From Chryseobacterium lathyri (lineage in GTDB: Bacteria > Bacteroidota > Bacteroidia > Flavobacteriales > Weeksellaceae), in the NCBI RefSeq assembly GCF_003290185.1, contig NZ_QNFY01000010.1, forward strand, positions 121,413 through 185,412: 64,000 nt of DNA, written 5' to 3'. Both the position numbers and the translations under genes were made by a program. The notes below the pieces were generated by a model. It did no database searches. It was not told the origin of the DNA and was given only the letters and a program-made list of their open reading frames with translations. Each line of letters begins with the position of its first letter. Position 1 is the stretch's first letter. This document shows, piece by piece, positions 9,798-18,978 of the stretch.

Positions 9798-9875
9798 TTA
9801 TCAGTGATAATGAATTGTTATACACTTGAGGATTAAATTAACGGAAAAAAACTAAAACTAAATAAACACGAACAC

Positions 9876-10607
9876 ATGAAATGTGCAATTGTCACAGGCG
9901 GCTCCAGGGGAATTGGAAGAGCGGTCTGTATAAAACTGGCGGAAGAAAAAAACTATCATATACTCATCAACTACGCTTCAAACGAGGCAGCGGCTAAAGA
10001 AACTTTGGCTAAAGTACAGGAATTGGGAGCTACAGGAGAGATCCTTAAATTTGATGTAGCCAATGCTGAAGAAAGCTTGAATGTTTTGACGCAATGGCAG
10101 GATAATAATCCTGATGCTATTGTTGAGGTGATCGTAAACAACGCCGGAATTACAAGAGACGGATTATTCATGTGGATGCAGAGTGAAGACTGGAACAGTG
10201 TGATCAATACAAGTCTGAATGGTTTTTTCAACGTAACTAATTTCTTTATCCAGAAACTTCTTCGTAATAAATACGGAAGAATCATCAATATGGTTTCCGT
10301 TTCCGGAGTAAAAGGAACAGCGGGACAAACCAATTATTCTGCAGCAAAAGGAGCCTTAGTTGGTGCTACAAAAGCTTTAGCTCAGGAAGTTGCGAAAAGA
10401 AATATTACGGTAAATGCAGTAGCTCCCGGATTCATCAGAACAGATATGACCCAGGATTTTAATGAAGACGAGCTTAAAGCGATGATCCCGGCCAACAGAT
10501 TTGGAGAAGCAGAAGAAGTAGCAGACTTAGTAGCGTTTTTAGCTTCAAGAAAAGCTTCATACATTACCGGGGAAATAGTAAATATAAACGGAGGAATTTA
10601 CTCTTAA
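9876..10607 (+). CDS. 3-oxoacyl-ACP reductase (FabG-like SDR)
   Basis: NADPH-dependent ketoreductase, 243 residues, full family length. It has the nucleotide-binding TGGSRGIG (7-14), NNAG (88-91) and the catalytic triad Ser141, Tyr154, Lys158 (YSAAK). In the pathway it would reduce the 3-keto group after each condensation, feeding the dehydratase step. The cytosolic FabG of primary fatty-acid synthesis is expected elsewhere. The cluster copy sits between the ammonia-lyase and a KS gene, with a 99-base repeat-containing gap on its 3' side. All key residues are intact, so an active enzyme is expected. Confidence 0.92.
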   Translation: MKCAIVTGGSRGIGRAVCIKLAEEKNYHILINYASNEAAAKETLAKVQELGATGEILKFDVANAEESLNVLTQWQDNNPDAIVEVIVNNAGITRDGLFMWMQSEDWNSVINTSLNGFFNVTNFFIQKLLRNKYGRIINMVSVSGVKGTAGQTNYSAAKGALVGATKALAQEVAKRNITVNAVAPGFIRTDMTQDFNEDELKAMIPANRFGEAEEVADLVAFLASRKASYITGEIVNINGGIYS

Positions 10608-10621
10608 ATAATGTAACAATA

Positions 10622-10693
10622 TAACAATGTACCGGTGTAACAATAGTGCTGTGACCTTAATAAGATTGTTACCTTTAAACTGATACATTGTTA
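10622..10693. repeat. imperfect inverted repeat of the TGTAACAATGTACC family
   Basis: The gap between ketoreductase and KS genes has a left arm (10622-10644) and a right arm (10665-10693) built from the words TAACAATGTA, TGTAACAAT and their complements. The inner GTAACAAT/ATTGTTAC and the outer TAACAATGTA/TACATTGTTA pair exactly. The same words recur at 12230, 23901 and 24242. Confidence 0.7.
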
Positions 10694-10707
10694 AATTAAT
10701 AGAACTC

Positions 10708-11928
10708 ATGGAAAATAGGGTTGTAATTACCGGAATGGGAATTTATTCTTGCATCGGGACCTCTTTGGAAGAAGTCAGAGAATCCCTATATCAAGGAAAA
10801 TCCGGTATTGCTTTAGTACAGGAAAGAAAAGAATTCGGGTTCAGGTCAGGCCTTACAGGTGTAGTACCAAAGCCCGATCTTAAAAATCTACTCAACAGAC
10901 GCCAGCGTGTAAGCATGGGTGAGGAAAGCGAATATGCTTACCTTGCGACCAGTGATGCGCTTCAACAGGCAGGTATAGACCAGGATTTCCTGGACAGCCA
11001 TGAAGTAGGTATTTTATACGGAAACGACAGCGTTTCTCAGGCAGTAGTAGAATCTATCGACATTGCCAGAGAAAAGAAAGATACCACATTGATGGGATCG
11101 GGAGCGATCTTCAAATCAATGAACTCTACCGTAACGATGAACCTTTCAACCATCTTTAAGCTGAAAGGAATTAATCTTACCATCAGTGCAGCGTGTGCCA
11201 GCGGTTCACATTCATTAGGACTTGCTTATATGATGATCAGGAACGGTTTTCAGGATATGATCATCTGTGGAGGAGCCCAGGAAACCAACAAATATTCAAT
11301 GGCGAGCTTTGATGGCCTCGGTGTTTTCTCTGTAAGGGAAGATGAGCCTACAAAAGCATCAAGACCTTTTGATACCGGAAGAGACGGGCTTATTCCAAGT
11401 GGGGGAGCAGCCAGCCTTATTGTGGAAAGCTTAGAATCTGCCCAGAAAAGGGGAGCAACTATCCTTGCAGAGATAGTGGGTTATGGTTTCTCTTCCAATG
11501 GAGGACATATCTCAACCCCTAATGTAGACGGTCCGGCTTTAGCGATGGATAGGGCTTTAAAACAATCAGGATTAAAAGCAGAGGATATCGATTATATCAA
11601 TGCTCATGCGACTTCCACACCCATTGGTGATGCCAATGAAGCCAAAGCGATATACGAGATCTTCGGAAGCGATGTTCCTGTAAGTTCTACCAAGTCCATG
11701 ACTGGTCATGAATGCTGGATGGCAGGCGCAAGTGAAGTCGTTTACTCAATTCTGATGATGCAGAACGATTTCGTTGCACCCAACATTAACCTGGAAAACC
11801 CTGACGATGAGGCGAAGAAGATAAATTTGGTCTCAAAAACGAAAAATCAAAAAATTGACGTATTTTTGTCAAATTCTTTCGGATTTGGGGGAACCAACTC
11901 CGCATTAATAGTTAAAAAATTTGATTAA
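10708..11928 (+). CDS. beta-ketoacyl-ACP synthase (KAS II type)
   Basis: Condensing enzyme of the thiolase fold, 406 residues. It has the complete Cys-His-His set: Cys163 (SAACASGS), His300 (NAHATSTPIGD) and His334 (TGHE). The C-terminal glycine loop SNSFGFGGTN is present. It should condense malonyl-ACP with an acyl-ACP during polyene or alkyl-chain extension. It lies just before an ACP gene (start 4 bases after its stop), so the two are probably made together, which suggests a partner pair. Which of the cluster's several synthases makes which chain cannot be read from sequence. Confidence 0.93.
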   Translation: MENRVVITGMGIYSCIGTSLEEVRESLYQGKSGIALVQERKEFGFRSGLTGVVPKPDLKNLLNRRQRVSMGEESEYAYLATSDALQQAGIDQDFLDSHEVGILYGNDSVSQAVVESIDIAREKKDTTLMGSGAIFKSMNSTVTMNLSTIFKLKGINLTISAACASGSHSLGLAYMMIRNGFQDMIICGGAQETNKYSMASFDGLGVFSVREDEPTKASRPFDTGRDGLIPSGGAASLIVESLESAQKRGATILAEIVGYGFSSNGGHISTPNVDGPALAMDRALKQSGLKAEDIDYINAHATSTPIGDANEAKAIYEIFGSDVPVSSTKSMTGHECWMAGASEVVYSILMMQNDFVAPNINLENPDDEAKKINLVSKTKNQKIDVFLSNSFGFGGTNSALIVKKFD

Positions 11929-11932
11929 AAAC

Positions 11933-12187
11933 ATGGAAAGGGAAAAAATTGTTGACATCGTTAATGATTTCTTAGTAAACGAATTCGAAGTGGATGGTGA
12001 TGAGATCAGCAATGATGCCAATCTGAAAAAGACGCTTGGACTTGACAGTCTGGACTATATTGATATGGTTGTGGTTATCGAATCTAATTTTGGAGTAAAA
12101 TTAGGAGAGGCAGATTTCAAAAAAATGGTCACATTTGATGACTTCTATACTACTATTGAACAAAAAATTGCTGAAAAAAACGCATAA
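11933..12187 (+). CDS. acyl carrier protein
   Basis: An 84-residue ACP with the phosphopantetheine site Ser39 in GLDSLDY. The ATG at 11933 is chosen because an upstream TTG at 11921 overlaps the KS stop and would add four residues unlike other ACPs. It is the first of two cluster ACPs (the other is at 23971). It carries the acyl chain between ligase, synthases, reductase and dehydratases. A perfect 20-bp inverted repeat follows directly. Confidence 0.93.
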   Translation: MEREKIVDIVNDFLVNEFEVDGDEISNDANLKKTLGLDSLDYIDMVVVIESNFGVKLGEADFKKMVTFDDFYTTIEQKIAEKNA

Positions 12188-12229
12188 CTATCGATTGAAC
12201 TTTATTCTTTAACAATATACCAATGTAAT

Positions 12230-12297
12230 AATGTAACAGTGTACCAATGGTGAATAAATGCAATAATAGTATTGTTACATTGGTACACTGTTACATT
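12230..12297. repeat. perfect 20-bp inverted repeat, TGTAACAATGTACC family
   Basis: Arms 12230-12249 and 12278-12297 are exact reverse complements of each other (AATGTAACAGTGTACCAATG), with a 28-base spacer. There is no T-run after it. It lies between the ACP and the acyltransferase. As RNA it would fold into a strong hairpin that could stabilise or attenuate the transcript. Confidence 0.85.
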
Positions 12298-12311
12298 GAT
12301 AAATTAGACTT

Positions 12312-13196
12312 ATGAACAAGTGGAAAGGTAAATCTAAAGGAACCATATTAGGATATAAAATATTCGTGTGGTGTATTAGAAATATCGGGATCCGGAGTTC
12401 ATATGTTGTGCTCTATTTCGTAGCTTCCTATTATTTTTTATTCTTGAAAAAGAGCAACAGTTACATCTTTTACTATTTTCAGAAAAGACTGGATTACGGA
12501 TATTGGAAATCAAAAGCTTCCGTATTTAAAAGCTATTTTACCTTCGGAAAAGTACTGATTGATAAAACGGCAATTTCTGCCGGTTTAAGAGAGAAATATA
12601 CCTACGAATTTGATGGCGTTGAAAATCTCACCAACCTTCTGGCTGAAAAGAAAGGAGGTGTCCTTATCAGTGCCCATATCGGGAATTTTGAAATAGCAGA
12701 ACATTTCTTTGCTGACATTGATTTCGATTGCCAGATCAATCTTGTCACTACAGACCAGGAAGTGACGGTCATTAAAGAATACCTGGAAAGCGTTGCTGTA
12801 AAACAGAGTAATATTAAGTTTATCTATGTCAAAGACGATATGTCGCATATTTTTGAGATCAATCAGGCTTTGTCAAATAATGAGCTGATCTGTTTTACAG
12901 GAGACCGTTATTTCGAAGGTTCGAAATACCTCGAAGCCGATCTGCTGGGGAAAAGTGCAAAATTTCCGGCCGGTCCGTTCCTTATTGCTTCACGTTTAGG
13001 TGTTCCTGTGGTTTATGTGTATGTGATGAAAGAAAAAAAACTTCATTACCACTTATACGCAAGGGTTGCAAAAAATATTAAAAACCGTGATTCTCAGGGA
13101 CTTCTCAATTCTTATGTTCAGAATCTTGAAACCATGATCAGAAAATATCCCCTTCAATGGTTCAATTATTTCGATTTTTGGGATGATATTGATTAA
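12312..13196 (+). CDS. LpxL/HtrB-like acyltransferase
   Basis: Membrane-associated acyltransferase of the lauroyl/myristoyl transferase type, 294 residues. It begins with a hydrophobic stretch (about 30-46), then the HX4E catalytic motif HIGNFE (His122, Glu127) and a GDRYFEGS segment that matches the second acyltransferase block. Such enzymes take acyl groups from ACP. In this cluster a good candidate role is esterifying the dialkylresorcinol with the aryl-polyene acid, or acylating a lipid anchor; this is an inference. The acyltransferase domain in the 36712 gene is the competing candidate for the same step. Confidence 0.85.
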   Translation: MNKWKGKSKGTILGYKIFVWCIRNIGIRSSYVVLYFVASYYFLFLKKSNSYIFYYFQKRLDYGYWKSKASVFKSYFTFGKVLIDKTAISAGLREKYTYEFDGVENLTNLLAEKKGGVLISAHIGNFEIAEHFFADIDFDCQINLVTTDQEVTVIKEYLESVAVKQSNIKFIYVKDDMSHIFEINQALSNNELICFTGDRYFEGSKYLEADLLGKSAKFPAGPFLIASRLGVPVVYVYVMKEKKLHYHLYARVAKNIKNRDSQGLLNSYVQNLETMIRKYPLQWFNYFDFWDDID

Positions 13197-13350
13197 TTTT
13201 TCTAATTTTATCCCTGAAAACTAATTAATAAACTCAAATTGTTAAATAAATTCAGGAATTAGATAAATAAACCTTTCATTCAGGTTCAGGTATTGCTTTG
13301 TAATCTCTGGATTTCTTAATTTTTGAAATAAAAACACAGCTTTTCTCCTT

Positions 13351-14886
13351 TTGAATAAAAAATACGACATACTTGTGATCGGCAGCGGATTGGGAGGTCT
13401 TGTTTCGGCTCTAATTTTGGCGAAAGAAGGTCTGAAGGTCTGTGTCCTGGAAAAAAATAACCAGTATGGAGGAAATCTGCAGACTTTTTCAAGGGAAAAG
13501 CTCATCTTCGATACTGGAGTTCATTATCTGGGAGGTCTTTCAAAAGGACAGAATCTCCATCATTTCTTTTCCTATCTTGAGATTATGGATGATCTGGAAC
13601 TTCATCAAATGAATGAAGACGGCTACGATAAGATCTCTTTTGGTGAAGAAAATGACGAATATCCTCATGCACAGGGTTATGAAAATTTTATTGAACAGCT
13701 TGCAGCCTATTTTCCCAACGAAAAACAGAATTTAGAAAGTTACTGCGAAGAGATCCAATATGTCTGTGCACAGTTTCCGAGATATCAGGTGATCGGAAAA
13801 GACAGCTATAATGAAGAGATCCTCCATCTCAATACCAAAAGATTCATAGAGTCTGTGACCCAGGATAAAAAACTGCAGGCTGTATTGCTGGGTTCCAATT
13901 TTTTATATGGCGGAGACTCGGAAAATATACCATTCTATGTTCATGCACTGACTGTAAACTCCTATATTCAGAGTGCCTACAAATGTGTTAAAGGAGGAAG
14001 CCAGATCACCAAACTCCTGATCAAAAAACTTCGCCAATACGGTGCAGAAGTGCATAAACATTCCGAGGTTTCCGGATTTATTTTCGATGAAGCCGGAGTG
14101 CTGTCTTCCGTTACAACAAAATCTGGAAAAGAATATGCAGCGAAAAAATTTATTTCAAACATAGAAATCCGTTCCTTCATCAAGCTGATTGGAGAAGAAA
14201 AACTGAGGAAATCTTTCCTGAACCGGGTAATGAGCTGGGAACCTGTTTCATCATGTTTCAGTGTTTATCTGGTTTTAAAACCACAGTCACTGCCAAATTT
14301 TAATTATAACATATACCATTATTCATCCGAAGAAATGGTCTGGAATGCATTCCGTTACAGCAAAGACAGCTGGCCGGAAACCTATATGCTTTCCTCCACG
14401 CCCTCAAAACATTATCCCGATTATGCGGAAAGCCTTACTGCGATCTCCTATATGGATTTTGATGAGATTAAAGATTGGGAAAAAACAGTAAATACAGTTG
14501 CCGAAAAACACGATAGAGGATTAAAGTACGAACATTTCAAGCTGGAAAAAGCAGAAAAAATGATTTCTGCATTAGAAAAGAAAATTCCGAACCTGAGACA
14601 CTCCATCAAAAGCATCTATACTTCATCGCCACTCTCTTACAGGGACTATATTGGCAGCTTTGAAGGAAATATGTACGGATACATGAAAAGTTCGGATAAT
14701 CCGCTTAAAACAATGGTCTCACCCCGTACCAAGACCGATAATCTGTTCCTGACAGGACAGTCTGTCAACATGCATGGAATTCTGGGAGTAACGATCGGTG
14801 CATTTAATACCTGTGCAGAAATTCTCGGAAAAGAAATTGTAGATGAACGCCTGAAACAAATGATGAATACCCATGAAAAAAAATAA
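13351..14886 (+). CDS. CrtI/retinol-saturase-like FAD oxidoreductase
   Basis: Flavin amine-oxidase/phytoene-dehydrogenase family protein, 511 residues. The FAD-binding GSGLGGL is near residue 11, a second conserved stretch around GGNLQTFSREK follows, and the family's C-terminal FAD contact NLFLTGQSVNMHGILG is intact. The start is a TTG at 13351, because an in-frame stop lies at 13324 with no ATG between. Members desaturate, saturate or isomerise polyene chains, so it may adjust the polyene or its terminal ring. The exact reaction is unknown. It overlaps the next gene by 14 bases (translational coupling likely). The 154-base gap upstream holds nothing recognisable. Confidence 0.85.
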   Translation: MNKKYDILVIGSGLGGLVSALILAKEGLKVCVLEKNNQYGGNLQTFSREKLIFDTGVHYLGGLSKGQNLHHFFSYLEIMDDLELHQMNEDGYDKISFGEENDEYPHAQGYENFIEQLAAYFPNEKQNLESYCEEIQYVCAQFPRYQVIGKDSYNEEILHLNTKRFIESVTQDKKLQAVLLGSNFLYGGDSENIPFYVHALTVNSYIQSAYKCVKGGSQITKLLIKKLRQYGAEVHKHSEVSGFIFDEAGVLSSVTTKSGKEYAAKKFISNIEIRSFIKLIGEEKLRKSFLNRVMSWEPVSSCFSVYLVLKPQSLPNFNYNIYHYSSEEMVWNAFRYSKDSWPETYMLSSTPSKHYPDYAESLTAISYMDFDEIKDWEKTVNTVAEKHDRGLKYEHFKLEKAEKMISALEKKIPNLRHSIKSIYTSSPLSYRDYIGSFEGNMYGYMKSSDNPLKTMVSPRTKTDNLFLTGQSVNMHGILGVTIGAFNTCAEILGKEIVDERLKQMMNTHEKK

Positions 14887-16555
14887 CAGATTCACTATGA
14901 CATTCCGGGGAATTCAATTGATCCTTATCCTTTCCCTTATTTCCTGTGGAATCTCAAAATCGGTTCATCATATTCCGGAGGTCAGCAGCTATACGCTGGA
15001 GACACCAAAGATCAATAAGATCAATGATTCTACATTCAGCTTCAACCGGAATTATTTAACCAAAAATAAACAGCAGCTTTGGGAACTTTATATTAAAGGA
15101 AATCCATTGCAGCTCGGATATAATAACGGAGCTTTAACCCAAAGCCTGATGCAGCAGCAGGAAGAAATTTTCTTCTCTAAAGTGGAAGGTTTTGTTCCAT
15201 CAAAATTTAAACAAAAACTCCTTAGGGGATTTCTAAAATGGTATAACAGGAAAATGTACCTGAATGTAAGGGAAGACTATCAGGCAGAATTGTACGGTTT
15301 GTCTCAGTATTCTTCGGATAAATACAATTTTATTGCCCCAAAATATCTTCGGAACCTCTATCTTCACGGCGCTCACGATATCGGACATGCCATGCAGGAT
15401 CTTGCTATGGTAGGCTGTACTTCCCTGGCAGTCTGGAATGAAAATACAGAAGATGGGCAGCTGCTCATCGGAAGAAACTTCGATTTTTATGTAGGAGATG
15501 AGTTTGCTAAAAATAAGCTAATCGAATTTGTAGAACCGGAAGCCGGAATTCCATATATGTCCGTAAGTTGGCCGGGAATGATAGGTGTAGTTTCCGGGAT
15601 GAATAAAGAAGGGATAACAGTGACAATTAACGCAGGAAAATCTAGAATCCCACTCACCGCTAAGACTCCAATTTCTCTTGTGACACGGGAAATTCTGCAG
15701 TATGCGAAAAATATTGAGGAGGCCATCGCTATTGCCAAAAAAAGAAAAGTTTTTGTTTCCGAATCCATTCTGGTTGGAAGTGCTCATGATAAAAATGCTG
15801 TGATCATTGAGGTATCCCCTGAAAATTTCGGAGTTTACAGGGTGGAAAATACCAGCAAAGTGTTTTGTACCAATCATTTTCAGTCCGAAGCCTATAAAGA
15901 AGACAAAAGAAACCAAAAGCATATCATAGAAAGCCATTCCGAATACCGCTACGAAAAACTCCAGGAACTCCTTCAGGAAAAGAAAAAGCTCAATCCTGAA
16001 AAAATGGCGGCCATTTTAAGGGATAAATCTGGTTTAAAAGATCAAAAGATCGGCTACGGGAATGAAAAAGCGATCAATCAGCTGCTGGCTCATCATGCGG
16101 TCATTTTCTCACCTGAAAAAAGACTGGTGTGGGTTTCTTCAAACCCTTATCAGCTGGGAGAATTTGTCTGTTATGACCTGAATGAGATCTTTTCCGGAAA
16201 AAAATTGGAAGAAAGTTTAAAGGCAAAAACAGCACTGAATATCGCCAGAGATCCTTTTGCAGATTCGGAAGAATTCAACAATTATGAAATATCTAAGATG
16301 TTAGGGTCAGAAGTGAGCAATGCTACAGACAACAAAAAGATGGCATTAAGTGATGATTTTATTCCTTATTACCAATCTATGAACCCGGATTATTGGCTGG
16401 TCTATTATCAGGCTGGAAGATATTATTTGGGTATTAACGAATTTTCAAAAGCGAAAACTGAATTTGAAAAAGCCCTGACTAAAGAAATTACCACAGTTCC
16501 GGACAGACAAAATGTAGAAAAGTACCTGAAGAAAACTCTAAAGAAGCTAAAATGA
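14873..16555 (+). CDS. lipoprotein with C45/acyltransferase-type Ntn-hydrolase domain
   Basis: A 560-residue predicted lipoprotein. The N-terminal hydrophobic segment ends in LISC (Cys25), a lipobox. The region about 165-420 resembles the isopenicillin-N acyltransferase / acid-ceramidase-like family. Cys182 in VGCTSLAVW is the likely N-terminal nucleophile after self-cleavage, and the RNFDF turn after it is typical of these enzymes. The last 60 residues look like one TPR helix pair. The family forms or breaks amide and ester bonds on acyl chains. Outside the cytoplasm it could finish or trim the pigment, or recycle it. No precise substrate can be given. It overlaps both neighbours (14 bases upstream, ATGA downstream). 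Confidence 0.72.
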   Translation: MKKNNRFTMTFRGIQLILILSLISCGISKSVHHIPEVSSYTLETPKINKINDSTFSFNRNYLTKNKQQLWELYIKGNPLQLGYNNGALTQSLMQQQEEIFFSKVEGFVPSKFKQKLLRGFLKWYNRKMYLNVREDYQAELYGLSQYSSDKYNFIAPKYLRNLYLHGAHDIGHAMQDLAMVGCTSLAVWNENTEDGQLLIGRNFDFYVGDEFAKNKLIEFVEPEAGIPYMSVSWPGMIGVVSGMNKEGITVTINAGKSRIPLTAKTPISLVTREILQYAKNIEEAIAIAKKRKVFVSESILVGSAHDKNAVIIEVSPENFGVYRVENTSKVFCTNHFQSEAYKEDKRNQKHIIESHSEYRYEKLQELLQEKKKLNPEKMAAILRDKSGLKDQKIGYGNEKAINQLLAHHAVIFSPEKRLVWVSSNPYQLGEFVCYDLNEIFSGKKLEESLKAKTALNIARDPFADSEEFNNYEISKMLGSEVSNATDNKKMALSDDFIPYYQSMNPDYWLVYYQAGRYYLGINEFSKAKTEFEKALTKEITTVPDRQNVEKYLKKTLKKLK

Positions 16556-16917
16556 TTCCCAAACATATAAAACTGCTGTTCTGCATTCCCTTTATCATAA
16601 TTATTGTTTACACAGTCTACCTCCTTACAAAGTACAGCTCTATTCCTGATGTTATCCCTATTCATGGATATGGAGGTAAGAATGACGGGTTCGGAAGCAA
16701 ACTGTTTCTTTTTGCACCTATTGTATTTAACCTCGTTATTTTGATCTTTATCTGGATGGCTATCAGAAAACCGGACAAGATCAGATTTACTTTTGAAGTG
16801 AAAGAAGAAGATAAAGAGAAGACCTATTATCAGTATCAGCTGGTTTTGATCATACTGGCTATATTTGTCACCTTGATTATGTGTCCGTTATCATTTTCGG
16901 ATGTTGTCTTTAAATAA
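16552..16917 (+). CDS. small membrane protein, DUF1648-like
   Basis: A 121-residue protein with three predicted transmembrane segments (about 6-24, 51-68, 97-118). Between the first two is a loop (IPIHGYGGKNDGFG) similar to the DUF1648 signature found in SdpI-type proteins. The ATG overlaps the stop of the lipoprotein gene (ATGA), so it is translationally coupled to it. Function is unknown. SdpI relatives act in immunity or signalling, but this protein lacks the rest of that architecture. It ends the forward block, facing the reverse block across 26 bases with no clear terminator. Confidence 0.7.
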   Translation: MIPKHIKLLFCIPFIIIIVYTVYLLTKYSSIPDVIPIHGYGGKNDGFGSKLFLFAPIVFNLVILIFIWMAIRKPDKIRFTFEVKEEDKEKTYYQYQLVLIILAIFVTLIMCPLSFSDVVFK

Positions 16918-16943
16918 TTACACACGAAAAGACTAACGGCTGA

Positions 16944-18116
16944 TTAATTATTTTCCGGATTCAGTTTGTTCAGGAAAATAAACGTTAGAACCCCGCAAAG
17001 AGCAGACATAGAAGTAGCCAGGATAGCACTTCCGATCACATATTGTAAAAGATTATTTTTGATCAGCTCAAAATTGAGTTCACTGCTCAAAATATTACTG
17101 TCCCCATGCACAAAAGGGGATCCTAAAAATAGAGAAGCAGCAATCACAAAAGGAATAAATGGCGGAAGGCTGACATTGGAGGCTATAAAAGCCAGGACCT
17201 TATTTAGCTTAAAGAGAACAGACAGTGAGATGACAAGCAGGGTGTGAAATCCCCAAAAAGGAGAAAGACCTATAAAAACACCGAGAGCAATAGAAAATGC
17301 TTTTGTGCGGTTGCTGCCGTCACTTTCCAGAACATCCTCTTTTAAGAATCTTTTAAAGCTTTTTTTTTTGAAATTATTCACGAAATTTCTCGGAATAATG
17401 TAAAGCAGTGTTATGGTTACCAAAATAGTATTCAGGATACTGATCCGTGTAAAATCTTTGAATGGTCTGAAATGAGAAACCCGTTCTGCCGGGTCATACA
17501 AAACTTTTATCGGGACATTTTTTACAGGAACATGCCTCCAGGCTGTCCTTACAATGATTTCGATCTCAAATTCAAATTTTGGGGTGAAATATTTCTTTGG
17601 AATTTTCAGCAATGGATATAATCTATAGCCGGATTGGGTATCCTCAAGTTTTATTCCGGTCTCAAACCAGAACCAGAAATTAGAAAACCTGTTCCCGAAA
17701 CTGCTTTTTTTGGGAATTCCATCCTGTTCCATATTCCGGTTACCAATCAGAAGTACATCCTTATCTTCTTTAAGCAATGCTTCTACAAATACAGGAATAT
17801 CATCGGGATAATGCTGCCCGTCAGAATCAATGGTGACCGCATAATGATAGCCCAGCTCTTTTGCTTTTCTGAAGCCTGTTTTAAGACCGTTTCCCTTTCC
17901 TTTGTTTTCAGGCAGGGAGATAACCGTTATCTGGGAATATTGGGCTAATATTTGTGGAGTAGTATCTGTAGACCCGTCATTAACTGCAATAATGCTATCG
18001 GTGTAGTCCAGAACACCGTCTATCACTCTTTTCAGAGTTTTTTCATTGTTGTAAGTAGGTATTAAAATACAGATCTTCTTTTCAGAAATTGCATTTTGTA
18101 CTTCAGGAAGGGTCAT
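16944..18116 (-). CDS. GT2 glycosyltransferase fused to DUF2062
   Basis: A 390-residue fusion. Residues 14-230 form a family 2 glycosyltransferase with the start block ILIPTYNNE, VNDGSTD and the metal-binding DSD at 97-99, of the DPM1/polyprenyl-phosphate type. About 240-385 is a DUF2062 membrane domain with several hydrophobic helices and the characteristic GLSPFWGFHT. It probably transfers a sugar onto a lipid at the inner membrane. In aryl-polyene clusters, glycosyltransferases and acyltransferases of this sort are thought to build a lipid anchor, so pigment modification or anchoring is a reasonable inference. It is the last gene of reverse block B. Confidence 0.85.
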   Translation of the reverse strand: MTLPEVQNAISEKKICILIPTYNNEKTLKRVIDGVLDYTDSIIAVNDGSTDTTPQILAQYSQITVISLPENKGKGNGLKTGFRKAKELGYHYAVTIDSDGQHYPDDIPVFVEALLKEDKDVLLIGNRNMEQDGIPKKSSFGNRFSNFWFWFETGIKLEDTQSGYRLYPLLKIPKKYFTPKFEFEIEIIVRTAWRHVPVKNVPIKVLYDPAERVSHFRPFKDFTRISILNTILVTITLLYIIPRNFVNNFKKKSFKRFLKEDVLESDGSNRTKAFSIALGVFIGLSPFWGFHTLLVISLSVLFKLNKVLAFIASNVSLPPFIPFVIAASLFLGSPFVHGDSNILSSELNFELIKNNLLQYVIGSAILATSMSALCGVLTFIFLNKLNPENN

Positions 18117-18120
18117 TGTT

Positions 18121-18597
18121 TTATTTTATAGTAGCTCTTTCAGTATCTGTAAAGGACTTGGACTGCATCGCAAACTTTTTTACATAACTTTTCAGGGTTG
18201 CGTTCTGCTTACTGTAGTTATTGATAAGGAATGCTTTATCATCTTTCATGCTGCCTCTGTACCCCACTATTTTCGGGATATTTTCCTGAACGCTCAGCCT
18301 GATTACTCTAAGTTCTATATTATTCGGATTATTTTTGATAATGCTTTCAAGGCTGGTAGCACCATTTTTTACAAGAGCTTTCCTGTTGTTTTTGGTAGTC
18401 TTTGCTTCCATGATCTTTGCAGCAGCTTTATAGGCGCTGGTTACGGCATCCGAACCGGATTGTTTTTCTGCAAGATTGATGAATGCTTCTGTATTGGCAT
18501 TAGACTGGTTAGCTTTTGCGTAGCTGCTTCTTAGGGCTTCCAAATCACTTTGAAAGAAAAAAATAAAAGCGGTTATGAGGGATAAGAAAAGTTTCAT
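18121..18597 (-). CDS. small secreted protein, unknown
   Basis: A 158-residue protein with an N-terminal signal peptide (MKLFLSLITAFIFFF). The rest is probably helical and Ala/Lys/Asn-rich, with no motif I recognise. Its ATG overlaps the stop of the dehydratase gene by 4 bases, so it is translated with the cluster. Export plus coupling suggests an envelope role. No further function can be supported. Confidence 0.7.
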   Translation of the reverse strand: MKLFLSLITAFIFFFQSDLEALRSSYAKANQSNANTEAFINLAEKQSGSDAVTSAYKAAAKIMEAKTTKNNRKALVKNGATSLESIIKNNPNNIELRVIRLSVQENIPKIVGYRGSMKDDKAFLINNYSKQNATLKSYVKKFAMQSKSFTDTERATIK

Positions 18598-18974
18598 GAA
18601 AGTATTTTTTTATAGCTTACAGACATTTTTAATGCAATAGTCTCGCCAAAAGAGGTTGCATTTTTTACTTTAACATCCTCTTCATTTTCAGTAATATCCA
18701 GCTGAAGCCTCAGATCCGGTGTTTCAAAAGGATTGATAATAGCCATGAATTTTACATTCGAGGCTGTTTTTAAAAATAGCTTAGAGCCGGTGAATTCTTC
18801 TGTCAGCTCTTTTACGATCTGCATCATACAAACCCCTGGTGTTACCGGATTACCCGGAAAATGCCCTTTAAAAATATCATGATCTTTATTCAGATGAATA
18901 TAAGCGGTAAAACTGCCGTTTTCTGCCTTTTCATAAGATTCCAAAGTATAAAAGTCTGTAAGAATGGTCTGCAT
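18594..18974 (-). CDS. FabZ-like hotdog dehydratase, catalytic Glu replaced by Gln
   Basis: A 126-residue hotdog-fold protein with the FabZ active-site loop HFPGNPVTPGV. His38 is in place and Gln52 stands 14 residues later, where FabZ has its catalytic Glu (FabA has Asp). Spacing is otherwise canonical. By family it should dehydrate 3-hydroxyacyl-ACP to the trans-2-enoyl form, giving the polyene double bonds. With Gln52 it may be weak alone and may need a partner supplying the acid; two hotdog proteins at 33733 and 34182 have a Glu at the corresponding place. In aryl-polyene systems two different dehydratase subunits are known to work as a pair. The gene starts 5 bases after the barrel gene boundary and overlaps the next. 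Confidence 0.85.
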   Translation of the reverse strand: MQTILTDFYTLESYEKAENGSFTAYIHLNKDHDIFKGHFPGNPVTPGVCMMQIVKELTEEFTGSKLFLKTASNVKFMAIINPFETPDLRLQLDITENEEDVKVKNATSFGETIALKMSVSYKKILS

Positions 18975-18978
18975 GATC

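Noticed and set aside
12230..12297. Intrinsic terminator after the ACP gene
   Set aside because: The stem is long and perfect, but it is AT-rich with a 28-base loop and no T-run follows, so it fits a repeat element better.
15518..15937. 139-codon reverse open frame inside the lipoprotein gene
   Set aside because: Overlaps the Ntn-hydrolase coding region completely and has no recognisable features.
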